Source of the DNA: JAKACA01 sp963769255
GTDB lineage: Bacteria; Actinomycetota; Acidimicrobiia; Acidimicrobiales; Bog-793
Reading direction: 5' to 3'
Assembly: GCA_963769255.1 (NCBI GenBank)
Contig: CAVYKV010000001.1
Span: 806,001 to 870,000, forward strand
Length of the DNA stretch: 64,000 nucleotides
This document shows positions 17,425 to 26,490 of the stretch, one piece after another. Under the pieces are notes generated by a model. It was not told where the DNA came from. It did no database searches and was given only the letters and a program-made list of their open reading frames with translations. The translations under genes were made by a program, and so were the position numbers. How positions within the stretch are numbered: position 1 is the stretch's first letter; each line of letters begins with the position of its first letter.

Positions 17425-18702
17425 ATGCCTGAGGATCCGGGAGCCGTCGGCTCCTCGCCATCCCTCGAAGCCCTCGGTCGCCGAGCCGTGGACGCCTCGC
17501 GCCTCGTCGCTCTGGCGCCCACTGCGCAGAAGGACGACGCCCTCGCGCAGGCCGCCGAGGTCCTCGAGGCCCGTTGTGGCGACATCCTCGCTGCCAACAG
17601 GCGCGATCTCGAGCGAGCCGTCGAGGCCGGCCAGAGCAGCACGATCGTCGACCGGCTGCGCCTCGACGAGGGGCGCTTGCGGGCGATGGCCTCGGGCCTG
17701 CGCACCGTCGCCGCCCTCGCCGACCCCGTCGGCAGGGTCGTGGACGGCCACGTGCGCCCGAACGGGCTGCGGGTGCAGCGTCTGCGCGTCCCCCTCGGCG
17801 TCGTCGGGGTCATCTACGAGAACCGCCCGAACGTCACCTCCGACACCGCCGCCCTCTGCCTCAAGGCGGGCAACGCCGCCTTCCTGCGCGGTTCAGCCGG
17901 CGCCCTCGCCTCCAACACCGCCATCGCCGGCGCCCTCCGGGACGGCATCGCCAAGGCGGGCCTGCCCGCCGACGCCGTCGTGCTCGTGGAAGACACGAGT
18001 CACGAGACGGCCGAACGCTTCGTACGGTTGCGGGGGACGATCGACTGCCTCGTGCCGCGGGGCGGGCCGGCCCTCATCGCCATGATTCTCGACAAGGCCA
18101 CCGTGCCCTACGTCATCGACGGGGACGGCAACTGCCACGTCTACGTCGATGCCGCCGCCGACCTCGAGATGGCCGAGCGCATCGTCCTCAACGCCAAGAC
18201 GCAGCGCCCGAGCGTCTGCAACGCCGCCGAATCGCTCCTCGTCCATGCCGCCGTGGCCGGGACGTTCCTGCCCCGTATCGCCGACGCACTGGGCGGCGCC
18301 GGGGTCAGCCTCGTCGGCGACGAAGCCTCGCGGGCGCTCGTGATCACCATGGGCGCCGCCACGGAGGACGACTTCGCCCGCGAGTACCTCGACTTGAAGG
18401 CGTCCGTCGCCGTCGTGGACGACCTCGCCGGCGCCATCGCCCACATCGGCCGCTACGGATCCGGGCACTCAGAGGCCATCGTCACGAACGACCTCGCCGC
18501 CGCCGAGCGCTTCGTGCGCGAGGTGGACGCCGCCGCCGTGCTCGTGAACGCCTCCACCCGCTTCGTCGACGGCGGCGAGCTTGGCCTCGGGGCGGAGGTG
18601 GGCATCTCCACCCAGAAGCTGCACGCCCGCGGGCCGATGGGCCTCGAGGCGCTCACGTCGGTGAAGTACGTCGTCATGGGCGAGGGGCAGGTGAGGACGT
18701 GA
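17425..18702 (+). CDS. proA: Glutamate-5-semialdehyde dehydrogenase (gamma-glutamyl phosphate reductase)
   Basis: Second step of proline synthesis: NADPH-dependent reduction of gamma-glutamyl phosphate. An aldehyde-dehydrogenase-fold protein of 425 residues with VPLGVVGVIYENRPNVTSD, LKAGNAAFLRGS, and the catalytic cysteine at residue 265 in RPSVCNAAESLL. STRFVDGGELGLGAEVGIST is the C-terminal signature. Its stop overlaps the start of the MoxR gene (GTGA), so those genes are likely translated together even though they are functionally unrelated. Confidence 0.96.
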   Translation: MPEDPGAVGSSPSLEALGRRAVDASRLVALAPTAQKDDALAQAAEVLEARCGDILAANRRDLERAVEAGQSSTIVDRLRLDEGRLRAMASGLRTVAALADPVGRVVDGHVRPNGLRVQRLRVPLGVVGVIYENRPNVTSDTAALCLKAGNAAFLRGSAGALASNTAIAGALRDGIAKAGLPADAVVLVEDTSHETAERFVRLRGTIDCLVPRGGPALIAMILDKATVPYVIDGDGNCHVYVDAAADLEMAERIVLNAKTQRPSVCNAAESLLVHAAVAGTFLPRIADALGGAGVSLVGDEASRALVITMGAATEDDFAREYLDLKASVAVVDDLAGAIAHIGRYGSGHSEAIVTNDLAAAERFVREVDAAAVLVNASTRFVDGGELGLGAEVGISTQKLHARGPMGLEALTSVKYVVMGEGQVRT

Positions 18703-19625
18703 CGGGCGGAGTGGAGGCCGACGGCCCCGGCGTTCCGTCGGCGCCGCGCTTCGAGTCGGTGCCGCAGCTGCGGGAGGCGCTCGGCAATGTCGCCTACCTC
18801 GCCGACGACGGCCTGGCGGGCGTCGTCTTCCTCGCCGACCGCCTCGCCAAGCCCGTCCTCGTGGAGGGTCCCGCCGGCACGGGCAAGACGGAGCTCGCCA
18901 AGTCTGTGGCGCGGCTCCTCGGCGCCCGCCTCATCCGCCTGCAGTGCTACGAGGGCCTCGACGAGTCGAAAGCGCTCTACGAGTGGAACTACAAGAAGCA
19001 GCTGCTGCGCATCCAGGTGGAGAGCACGGGCGAGGACCATCGTGCCGGCTGGAGCGAGATCGAGGGGGACATCTTCTCCGAGGAGTTCCTCCTCACCCGG
19101 CCGCTCCTCGAAGCGATCCGTGCCACGGACCCGGTCGTGCTCCTCGTCGACGAGGTCGACCGGCTCGAGATCGAGACGGAGGCCCTCCTGCTCGAGATCC
19201 TGAGCGACTACCAGGTCTCCATCCCCGAGCTCGGCACGGTCACGGCGACGCAGATCCCCCTCGTGTTCCTCACCTCCAACAACACCCGCGAGCTGTCCGA
19301 AGCCCTCAAGCGCCGGTGCCTCTACCTGCACTTGGACTACCCCTCGATCGAGCGGGAGCGGGAGATCGTGCTCACGAAGGTGCCGGGCATCTCGACCGCC
19401 CTCGCCGACCAGGTGGCGCGCATCGTCCGCTCCCTGCGCGCCCTCGACTTGAAGAAACACCCCTCCATCTCCGAGACCCTCGACTGGGCGCGCACGCTCG
19501 TGCTGCTCGGCATCCAGAGCGTCGACGAGTCGGTCGCCATCGACACCTTGCACCTCCTCCTCAAGTACCGCTCCGACATCGAGACCGCCAAGAAGGAGCT
19601 CGAGTCCGCCAACGCCTCGAGGTGA
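18699..19625 (+). CDS. MoxR-family AAA+ ATPase (CoxD-like)
   Basis: A 308-residue AAA+ chaperone-type ATPase. Walker A is GPAGTGKTE (about residues 52-60), Walker B is VVLLVDEVDRLE (about 145-156), and sensor 1 is FLTSNNTREL. The next gene is a CoxE-like VWA protein. Such MoxR/VWA pairs insert metals or mature enzyme complexes in known cases such as CO dehydrogenase, but no such enzyme is encoded nearby, so the target is unknown. The GTG start overlaps the proA stop. Confidence 0.88.
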   Translation: MTGGVEADGPGVPSAPRFESVPQLREALGNVAYLADDGLAGVVFLADRLAKPVLVEGPAGTGKTELAKSVARLLGARLIRLQCYEGLDESKALYEWNYKKQLLRIQVESTGEDHRAGWSEIEGDIFSEEFLLTRPLLEAIRATDPVVLLVDEVDRLEIETEALLLEILSDYQVSIPELGTVTATQIPLVFLTSNNTRELSEALKRRCLYLHLDYPSIEREREIVLTKVPGISTALADQVARIVRSLRALDLKKHPSISETLDWARTLVLLGIQSVDESVAIDTLHLLLKYRSDIETAKKELESANASR

Positions 19626-19637
19626 GGCGGACCGCCG

Positions 19638-21129
19638 GTGCTTGACGTCCTCACGGGGTTCGTCCAGGAACTGCGCCTCGCCGGCCTGCCTGTCTCGGTG
19701 ACGGAGGCGGCGGATGCGGCCGAGGCGATCTGCCATCTCCCGCTGGAGGACCGCCAGGCCATCAAGTACGCCCTCGGGGCAACCCTCGTGAAGTCGTCCT
19801 CCCACTGGCGAGCCTTCGACACGGCCTTCGAGGTGTACTTCTCGATGCGGGGCCCGCAGTACGGCATCGAGTCGGAGGCGGCGCTGGACGACATGGAGGC
19901 CATGGAGGGCGCCCTCGCCGGCGACCGCGGCGGCAAGGGAGAGCCCGGCTCCGGGGGCGGCGACCTCGTCACCCCGGAGGACATCGCCGCCATGCTCTAC
20001 GTCGCCATGCGGGACGGCGACCAGGCCATGCTCGGCGCCGTCGCCCGCCTCGCCGTCGGCCGCTACGCCGGCATGGAGCCGGGTCGCCCCGTCGGCGGGA
20101 CCTACTACCTCTACCGGACGCTGCGCCATCTCGATCTGGAAGGCGTCATCGCCCGGCTCAAGACGGAGGCGGGCGAGCGGGCGCTCGATGGCACGGGCGA
20201 CAGCGATGTCGCCGGGCCGGTGCTGCGGGGACGCGACGCCGGACCTCTCAGCCCGCTCGAGCTCCGCCTCCTCGCCGACGAGTATGCCACCCGCAGCGAG
20301 CAGCTGCGCCGGGAGATCGAGGCCGAGATCCGGCGGCGCCTCGTTGCCGACCGGGGCGCCGAGGCCCTCGCCCGCTCGCTGCGCAAGCCGCTGCCGGAGG
20401 ACGTCGACTTCATGCATGCCAGCCGCGAGGAGCTCGCCCAGGTCCACAAGGCGATCGCCCCCCTCGCCCGCAAGCTGCAGGCCCGCCTCGCCCGCAAGCG
20501 CCGCCACCTCCGGCGCGGCGCGCTCGACTTCCGCGCCACGATGCGCCACTCGCTCTCCTACGGCGGCGTGCCGGCCGAACCGCGCTTTCGCCACCCGAAG
20601 CCCGCCAAGCCGGAGATCTTCGTCATCGCCGACATCTCGGGCTCGGTGGCGGCCTTCGCCCGCTTCACCCTCCATCTCGTGCATGCCATCGCCACGCAGT
20701 TCTCGAAGGTGCGCAGCTTCGTCTTCATCGACGGCATCGACGAGGTGACGAGCATCTTCGAGCGATCCGACAGCGTCGGGGAGGCCGTCCACCGCGTGAA
20801 CCAGGAGGCCGACGTGGTCTGGGTCGACGGGCACTCGGACTACGGCCATGCCCTCGGCGTCTTCTGGCAGCGCTGGGGCCGCGAGGTCGGGCCGAGGACG
20901 AGCATCATCATTCTCGGCGACGCCCGCTCGAACTACCACGCCTCGGAGTCATGGGTGCTGAAGGAGACTCCGCCAGCGGGCCCGGCACGTCTACTGGCTC
21001 AACCCCGAGCCGCGGGCCTACTGGGGGAGCGGCGACTCCATCGTGGAGCAGTACGCCCAGCACTGCGACGGCGTCTACGAGTGCCGGAACCTGCGACAGC
21101 TGGAGGGTTTCGTCGAGCATCTCGTCTGA
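19638..21129 (+). CDS. VWA domain-containing protein, CoxE-like (apparent frameshift)
   Basis: Partner of the upstream MoxR ATPase. Helical N-terminus (LTGFVQELRLAGLPVSVTEA) typical of CoxE-like proteins, then a von Willebrand A domain with the metal site DISGSVAAF (about residues 332-340) and IIILGDARSNY. After ESWVLKE (443 residues, ending at 20966) the frame becomes nonsense and runs on to 21509. Skipping one base at about 20967 restores LRQRARHVYWLNPEPRAYWG and then ECRNLRQLEGF with a stop at 21127-21129. That is the normal CoxE ending and gives 496 residues. This is a one-base insertion in the sequence or a real frameshift. Confidence 0.82.
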
Positions 21130-21183
21130 GCCGCCCGGCGGGGGCGGGTGGCGGCGCCGGGTGCCTCGGTAGCCTGCCCGTGC

Positions 21184-21901
21184 ATGTCCCGCTGTCCTCC
21201 GCCCCGAGCTCGCCGCCGGCTCGCGGCTCGTCATCATCCGCCACGGCGAAGCCGTCAGCAACGCCGAGGATTACCTGGCCGGGCACCTCACCTGCAAAGG
21301 GCTCACGGAGCACGGTCGCCGGCAGGTGGAGGCGCTCGCCTGCCGCCTCGAGCGCACGGGCGAGCTGGCGGGGGCTGCCGCCCTGTACTCGAGCATCCTG
21401 CAGCGGGCCGTCGAGACGGCGCAGCTGCTCGCCCCGGCGCTCGGCGGTCTCGAGATCCGCCAGCGGTGCAATCTGTGCGAGCGTCACGTCGGCGAGGCCG
21501 ACGGCTTGACCTGGACGGAGTACGAGGCACGCTACGGCGACGCCGATGCCGACCCCGAGCGGGCGCTGGCTCCGGGAGGCGAGTCCCTCGTCTCGTTCCT
21601 CGACCGGGCCGAGGCGGCCCTCTACGGCGTCATGGCGGACCACCCTGGTGAGCTCGTCGTCGTCGCCGGCCACGGCGGCGTCATCGGCGCCTCCATGGTC
21701 CGCTTCCTCGGTCTCTCCGATCACGGGTCCGGCCTGCGCGGCCATCCGGACAACTCATCGATCACGGAGTGGGCCTGGACCGGCCGGCGCTGGTGGCTCG
21801 TCCGGTACAACGACGGCGGGCACCTCGACACCCAGCACTTCTCGGGGGGCGACGGCCTGCGTATCCCGGCCCCCGACTGGGTGGGCTTCGAGACGGAGTA
21901 G
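21184..21901 (+). CDS. Histidine phosphatase family protein (apparent frameshift near start)
   Basis: Phosphoglycerate-mutase-like phosphatase. The catalytic RHG lies in RLVIIRHGEAVSN, followed by SSILQRAVETAQLL, and the second catalytic His is in VVVAGHGGVIGA. The frame containing RHG has no start codon between an upstream TAG (21170) and the motif. ATG 21184 is in a different frame. Removing one C from the run CCCC at 21202-21205 joins them to give MSRCPPPELAAGSRLVIIRHG and a 238-residue protein. As it stands, only a version starting at ATG 21326, without the catalytic RHG, could be made. Substrate unknown. Confidence 0.75.
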
Positions 21902-21915
21902 CCCGACCGCTCAGC

Positions 21916-23784
21916 TCAGCAGGAGACGTCCGGGTCGTAGGGGTAGTTGTTGCCGCCCGGCGTCTCCTGGAGCATGACGGGCCGCCCGCCGGCAAACCGG
22001 TACTTCGACTCGGTGCAGAACGGGTTGTTCGCCGTGATCTTCGGGAAGCCGTAGCTGTGCGGGTAGGGCGGCGAGGTCCAGACGGCGCCGGCGATCCAGA
22101 TGAGGGGTGCTCCGCCCGTAGGCATGTAGCTGCCCGTGATCCCCGCCCACTGGTAGTTCGTGCAGTAGATACCCGGCGTGATGCCGAGGGAGCGCAGGGC
22201 GTCGAGGGCTCCTTGGATCGTCTCGTCGTTGAGGGCAAGGTCGCACGACCACCACTCGCCGTCGTTGGCGTCGTTCCACATGCCCGGGGCGCAGCTGGCG
22301 TTCTCGATGTCCAGCCACCAGATCTTCGCCCGGGCACCCTGCGACTTCCCATAGGCGACGGCGCCGACGGCGGCGTTGTAGCCGTAGTTGTAGGAGAGGC
22401 AGACCTCGGCCGACTTGCCACTCAGGGTGTCGCAGGTCCCTTTCGGCCCGGTCCGGTCGATCGTGGAGCCGGGTGCCGGGGAGTTGAGGAAGAGGTAGAG
22501 GTCGTAGGGGGGCGTACCCGAGTTGCCCGAGCCGGCCGGATAGGTCGTGCCCTTGGCCCAGGCGACCTCGGGCGCCAGGCAGGGGTTGTCGTCGCCGACG
22601 GCCCACCCGTCCACTCCGACGACGGCGATCGAATAGGCGGCGGAGCCGGCGGCGTCACGGGGCGGCCCCGGCAGCGTCCCGGCCTGCGGCGAGCCGCTCG
22701 AGGCGCACTGCGGCCAGTTGATGTCGTAGCCGACGGCGTCGGCCGGGAGGGGGGAGGGCGCGACGCGGGGAGCTGCCGAGATCGCCACGACGTCGACGAG
22801 CCCTGCCTCGCCGGCCGTCCCACCCCGGCTCGGGGCGTCCCCGCCGTCGAGGACGACGCCGCTCGAGGTGGCGAGCCAGTAGCCGCGGGAGTTCTCGGCC
22901 GGCACGAGGCCGACGGCCCGGCCGGACAGCCCTGCCGGGGCGGTAGCTCCCGTGGCGGCGTCGGAGTAGCCCCAGACGTCGCCGGCGGCATCGGCCAGCC
23001 AGTAGCCGTCGTCCCCCGGGGCGAGGGCGATGAAGTCGACGGGGGAGTCGCCCCGCTTGCCCGCCCGCGAGCCGAACCACTGTGCGTCGCCGGCCCCGTA
23101 GACGTGGCCGGCCGCGTCCGTGAACCAGGCCGCCGAGCCGTTGGAGGCGATGGCAGCGGAGACGACCGGTGTGAGCAGTTGGCGAGCGGGGAGGGGACGC
23201 CCGCCGTTGATCGCCGGGGCGTCGCCGAAGTGTGCGACGGCGCCGGAGGCGTCGACGAGCCAGTAGCCCTTCCCGTCGGGGGTGGCCACGATCGTGACGA
23301 TGGCCTGCCCGACCCCGCCGGCTTCGCCGGACAGGTCGCCATAGGAGTGGGCGTTCCCGAAGGCGTAGACGGTGCCGTCGGCCGCAGCCAGCCAGTAGCC
23401 CTTCCCGTCGGGCGTCACGGCCATGGCGACGATGGGGGCAGAGAGGTGGTCGGCGCTGAGGTCTCCGTAGAAGCCGGCGCCGCCGTAGGTCTCGACGAAG
23501 CCGAGGGCGGTCACGAGGTCGTAGCTGTAGGCGGCGCTCACCGGCGCAGCGCCCGGCCCGGCGGCACCCGAGTGGGAGGAGGACGAGGCCATGGCCGTCG
23601 TCGCCGTCGTGAGGACGGCCGCCACGGCGACGATCGTCGCCAGCGTCCACCCGGTCGTGCGGCGGCCGGCTCGCCGTCCCGGCCGGTGCCGTCTCGTGGC
23701 GTGAACGGGCGGGCGGAGGCGCGGCCGTCTCTGCCGCACGGTCACACCACCCTCGTCTCCCACTTTGGCCACATTGACCACCAC
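21916..23784 (-). CDS. Secreted protein with GYWL repeats and C-terminal DUF1906/GH25-like domain
   Basis: A 622-residue exported protein. A long basic N-region precedes a signal-like hydrophobic segment (LATIVAVAAVLTTATTAMA, about residues 48-66). From about 100 to 330 there are repeats of the PDGKGYWLAAADGTVYAFGNA type, a secreted beta-repeat common in Acidimicrobiia. The C-terminal half begins AVGYDINWPQC and contains IWWLDIENASC and GIYCTNYQWAGITG, resembling glycoside-hydrolase-like DUF1906 domains with an acidic DIE site. GTG 23784 is used; GTG 23745 is an alternative. The upstream region has two strong hairpins on this strand. Confidence 0.8.
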   Translation of the reverse strand: MVVNVAKVGDEGGVTVRQRRPRLRPPVHATRRHRPGRRAGRRTTGWTLATIVAVAAVLTTATTAMASSSSHSGAAGPGAAPVSAAYSYDLVTALGFVETYGGAGFYGDLSADHLSAPIVAMAVTPDGKGYWLAAADGTVYAFGNAHSYGDLSGEAGGVGQAIVTIVATPDGKGYWLVDASGAVAHFGDAPAINGGRPLPARQLLTPVVSAAIASNGSAAWFTDAAGHVYGAGDAQWFGSRAGKRGDSPVDFIALAPGDDGYWLADAAGDVWGYSDAATGATAPAGLSGRAVGLVPAENSRGYWLATSSGVVLDGGDAPSRGGTAGEAGLVDVVAISAAPRVAPSPLPADAVGYDINWPQCASSGSPQAGTLPGPPRDAAGSAAYSIAVVGVDGWAVGDDNPCLAPEVAWAKGTTYPAGSGNSGTPPYDLYLFLNSPAPGSTIDRTGPKGTCDTLSGKSAEVCLSYNYGYNAAVGAVAYGKSQGARAKIWWLDIENASCAPGMWNDANDGEWWSCDLALNDETIQGALDALRSLGITPGIYCTNYQWAGITGSYMPTGGAPLIWIAGAVWTSPPYPHSYGFPKITANNPFCTESKYRFAGGRPVMLQETPGGNNYPYDPDVSC

Positions 23785-23839
23785 AGTCCTGCCTGTCGAG
23801 TAGTTGTCTGGTTGGGGCTCTCCGCCCTCGAGCGCGGGA

Positions 23840-23903
23840 CGTGGCCGGGGGCAGCCACGAACCGTCTCAGGGCGTTATCGGCAGGTGGGATGGATCGCCT
23901 GAG
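23840..23903 (-). promoter_or_regulatory. Two adjacent hairpins in the leader of the secreted protein gene
   Basis: On the minus strand, CTCAGGCG (23903-23896) pairs with CGCCCTGAG (23874-23866) with one bulge. It is followed by CGTGGC (23859-23854) pairing perfectly with GCCACG (23845-23840) around an 8-base loop. The function is not known; it could be a structured leader or riboswitch-like element. It does not match the c-di-GMP consensus as far as can be judged by eye. Confidence 0.35.
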
Positions 23904-23951
23904 CGGGTTTCGCTCTCGGTTGCCGACACCGGGGGACGGCCCCGGCGCCGC

Positions 23952-25328
23952 TCAGCGTCCCCGGAGCAGCTCCGCTACCCGGAAGGCCAGGTCGATCGAC
24001 TGCCGGGCGTTGAGCCGGGGGTCGCAGGTGGTCGTGTAACGAAGGGGCAGCTGCTCCTCGAGGATGTCGCCGATGCCTCCGAGGCACTCGGTGACGTCGT
24101 CGCCCGTGAGCTCCACGTGCACCCCGCCCGGCCACGTCCCCATGGACCGGTGCACCTCGAAGAAGCCGTGTATCTCCCCGAGCACGTCGTCGAAGTGCCG
24201 CGTCTTGCGGCCCGACTCGCTCGCGAAGGTGTTGCCGTGCATCGGGTCACACACCCAGGCGACGGTGTGGCCCGCACTCGCCACGGCCGCCACGAGCGGG
24301 GGCAGGGCCGTCCGCACGTTGTCGACGCCCATGCGGCTGACGAGGGTGAGCCGACCCGGCACACTCCCCGGGTTGAGGTGCTCGCAGAGCTGCACGACCT
24401 CGTCGGGCTGCGCGGCGGGGCCGAGCTTGACGGCGATCGGGTTACCGATGCCGCGGGCGAACTCGACGTGGGCGGCGCCGAGTTGATGGGTGCGCTCACC
24501 GATCCAGAGGAGGTGGGCGGAGCAGTCGTACCAGTCGCCCGTGAGGGAGTCCTGCCGCGTGAGGCACTCCTCGTAGTCGAGCAAGAGGGCCTCGTGGCTC
24601 GTGAAGAGATCGACCTGATGGATGGGGGAATCCGTCGTGAGGTCGACGCCGCACGCCTTCATGAAGCGCATGGCACGATCGATCTCCTCGGCGATCGCCT
24701 CGTAGCGGCGGCCCTCCGCGCTCGAGGCCACGAACTGCTGGTTCCAGGAGTGCACCTGCGAGAGATCGGCGAAACCCCCCTTCGTGAAGGCTCGCAGCAG
24801 GTTCAGCGTGGAGGCCGATTGCTGGTAGGCGCGCAGCATGCGCCGGGGGTCGGGGACGCGTGCGGCGGGGATGGGCACGTCATCGTTCACGATGTGGCCG
24901 CGGAAGACCGGCAGCTCGAGGTCGCCCACGCGCTCGACGGGCGACGAGCGCGGCTTGGCGAACTGGCCGGCGATGCGGCCCACCTTCAGCACGGGCACGC
25001 CGGAGCCGTAGGTGAGGACGACGGCCATCTGGAGGATGACCTTCAACTTGTCCCGGATGGAATCGGCCGAGAAGTCGTCGAAGGACTCAGCGCAATCGCC
25101 CGCCTGCAGGAGGAAGGCCCGGCCGTCGGCCACCTGGGCGAGCGCTCGCGTGAGGCGTCGCGCCTCGCCGGCGAAGACGAGGGGCGGGACCCGGCGCAGT
25201 TCGGCCAGCACCTCACCGGCCACGGCCTCGTCCGGCCAGACGGGCAGCTGGGAGGCTTCGAAGTCGCGCCAGGACGCAGGGTGCCAGGCAGACGCCTCCG
25301 TCGTGCCCGCTACGGAGGTGGCGTCCAT
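23952..25328 (-). CDS. aroG: 3-deoxy-7-phosphoheptulonate synthase, class II
   Basis: First enzyme of the shikimate pathway, condensing PEP and erythrose 4-phosphate. The plant-type class II family is shown by AFLLQAGDCAESFDD, VLTYGSGVPVLKVGRIAGQFAKPRS, RGHIVNDD, the metal-site DPMHGNT and GDDVTECLGG. The 458 residues match this class. The ATG is preceded at 6 bases by TAACCT on the same strand with no ribosome site, so the message is probably leaderless. It is divergent from nadD. Confidence 0.96.
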   Translation of the reverse strand: MDATSVAGTTEASAWHPASWRDFEASQLPVWPDEAVAGEVLAELRRVPPLVFAGEARRLTRALAQVADGRAFLLQAGDCAESFDDFSADSIRDKLKVILQMAVVLTYGSGVPVLKVGRIAGQFAKPRSSPVERVGDLELPVFRGHIVNDDVPIPAARVPDPRRMLRAYQQSASTLNLLRAFTKGGFADLSQVHSWNQQFVASSAEGRRYEAIAEEIDRAMRFMKACGVDLTTDSPIHQVDLFTSHEALLLDYEECLTRQDSLTGDWYDCSAHLLWIGERTHQLGAAHVEFARGIGNPIAVKLGPAAQPDEVVQLCEHLNPGSVPGRLTLVSRMGVDNVRTALPPLVAAVASAGHTVAWVCDPMHGNTFASESGRKTRHFDDVLGEIHGFFEVHRSMGTWPGGVHVELTGDDVTECLGGIGDILEEQLPLRYTTTCDPRLNARQSIDLAFRVAELLRGR

Positions 25329-25334
25329 GGCGCA

Positions 25335-25340
25335 AGGTTA
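25335..25340 (-). promoter_or_regulatory. Candidate -10 hexamer TAACCT, leaderless aroG
   Basis: TAACCT on the minus strand lies 6 bases before the aroG ATG. There is no Shine-Dalgarno sequence. Confidence 0.5.
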
Positions 25341-25371
25341 GAGGGTGCCGGGTCCGGGTCGGGACTCGGTC

Positions 25372-25377
25372 TAACCT
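25372..25377 (+). promoter_or_regulatory. Candidate -10 hexamer TAACCT before nadD
   Basis: TAACCT lies 7 bases before a GTG at 25385, which opens a 12-codon reading frame ending inside the start of nadD. It forms a divergent pair with the aroG hexamer 31 bases away. Confidence 0.4.
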
Positions 25378-25384
25378 CGACGAA

Positions 25385-25423
25385 GTGCCGCCGACGCCCC
25401 CGACGCAGGTCGCGAGTGCCTGA
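25385..25423 (+). CDS. Possible leader peptide overlapping nadD start
   Basis: A 12-residue frame (MPPTPPTQVASA) begins with a GTG at the position where a transcript from the TAACCT hexamer would start. It ends with a TGA lying 5 bases inside the nadD coding region. Translation through it could couple initiation at the nadD GTG (25416). The peptide is Pro/Thr-rich. It may be chance. Confidence 0.2.
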   Translation: MPPTPPTQVASA

Positions 25424-26030
25424 GCGCCCAGAGCGACCGGTTCGCATCGGCATCCTCGGGGGCACCTTCGACCCCGTTCACGTCGGCCACCTCGTGGCAG
25501 CCGTCAACGTCCGCCATGAGCTCGACCTCGACGAGGTGCTCCTCGTCGTCGCCAACGAGCCGTGGCAAAAGCTCGGGGCGCGGCCGGTGACGGCTGCGGC
25601 CGACCGCTTCGCGCTCGTGGAGGCCGCCGTGAAGAGCTGCCCCGGCATCCTCGCCTCCGACATCGAGATCCGGCGCGGCGGCCTCTCCTTCACGGCCGAC
25701 ACGGTCGACGAGCTGGAACGGCGCCGTCCCGGCTGCCAGCTCTACTTGATCGTCGGTGCGGACGTTGCGGGGTCGCTCGACACCTGGGAGCGAGTCGACG
25801 AGCTGCGCGGCCGCGTGCGGCTCGTCGTCGTCAACCGGCCGGGGGCGGCCATGGCGGACCAGGAAAGCCTCGGCGGCTGGGAGCTGAGCATCGTCGAGAT
25901 CCCCGACCTCGAGATCTCCAGCACCGACTTGCGGGACCGGGCCGCCACCGGCCGGCCTCTCGACTTCCTCGTCCCGCTCGAGGCCATCCGCCTCTTGCGG
26001 GAACGCTCCCTGTATGTTGTCGATCAGTGA
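25416..26030 (+). CDS. nadD: Nicotinate-nucleotide adenylyltransferase
   Basis: Forms deamido-NAD from nicotinate mononucleotide and ATP. IGILGGTFDPVHVGHLVAA (about residues 11-29) has the nucleotidyltransferase GGTFDPxHxGH motif, and the C-terminal ISSTDLRDR matches the second conserved motif. Length is 204 residues. GTG 25416 is the only usable start in this frame. It is followed 37 bases later by rsfS, the usual pairing. Confidence 0.95.
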   Translation: MPERPERPVRIGILGGTFDPVHVGHLVAAVNVRHELDLDEVLLVVANEPWQKLGARPVTAAADRFALVEAAVKSCPGILASDIEIRRGGLSFTADTVDELERRRPGCQLYLIVGADVAGSLDTWERVDELRGRVRLVVVNRPGAAMADQESLGGWELSIVEIPDLEISSTDLRDRAATGRPLDFLVPLEAIRLLRERSLYVVDQ

Positions 26031-26067
26031 AGTGCACACCGGGCGGGTGCCCGTGTCGAGGAGGTGA

Positions 26068-26442
26068 GTGGCGGACTTGACCACTGATCTTGTCACCGTC
26101 GCGGCTGGTGCGGCATCGGCGAAGACCGTCGAGCCGGCGGTGGTCATCGAGGTCGGTGATCTGATCGCCATCACGGACTATTTCGTCATCTCGAGCGGGA
26201 GCAACGACCGGCAGGTGCGGGCGATCGCCGAGGAAGTCGAGCGGCAGGTCAAGGTCAACGGCGGGTCGTCCCCACGGGCGATCGAGGGCCTCGAGGATGC
26301 CCATTGGGTGCTCATGGACTTTGGCGACTTCGTCGTCCACGTTTTCGACGACGAGACGAGGCGCTTCTACGACCTCGAGCGCCTCTGGTCGGACGCCCCC
26401 CGCGTTCCCTGGGAATCGAAGCTCGATCGGGCGGAGGCCTGA
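26068..26442 (+). CDS. rsfS: Ribosomal silencing factor RsfS (Iojap family)
   Basis: Binds L14 and blocks joining of ribosomal subunits when nutrients are scarce. The family core is IAITDYFVISSGSNDRQVRAIA, then HWVLMDFGDFVVHVF and RRFYDLERLW. Length is 124 residues. The GTG start follows a GAGGAGGTGAGTG ribosome site. Confidence 0.95.
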   Translation: MADLTTDLVTVAAGAASAKTVEPAVVIEVGDLIAITDYFVISSGSNDRQVRAIAEEVERQVKVNGGSSPRAIEGLEDAHWVLMDFGDFVVHVFDDETRRFYDLERLWSDAPRVPWESKLDRAEA

Positions 26443-26490
26443 GTCGACAGCTCGGAGCTGCCTGAGCCCGCCCCGGATGTTGGACTCAGG
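26438..26490. terminator. Candidate bidirectional terminator between rsfS and the GerMN gene
   Basis: A perfect 8-bp inverted repeat, CCTGAGTC (26438-26445) and GACTCAGG (26483-26490), encloses an inner hairpin CAGCT-CGG-AGCTG (26448-26460). The arms include the stop codons of the convergent genes. No T tract. Confidence 0.35.
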
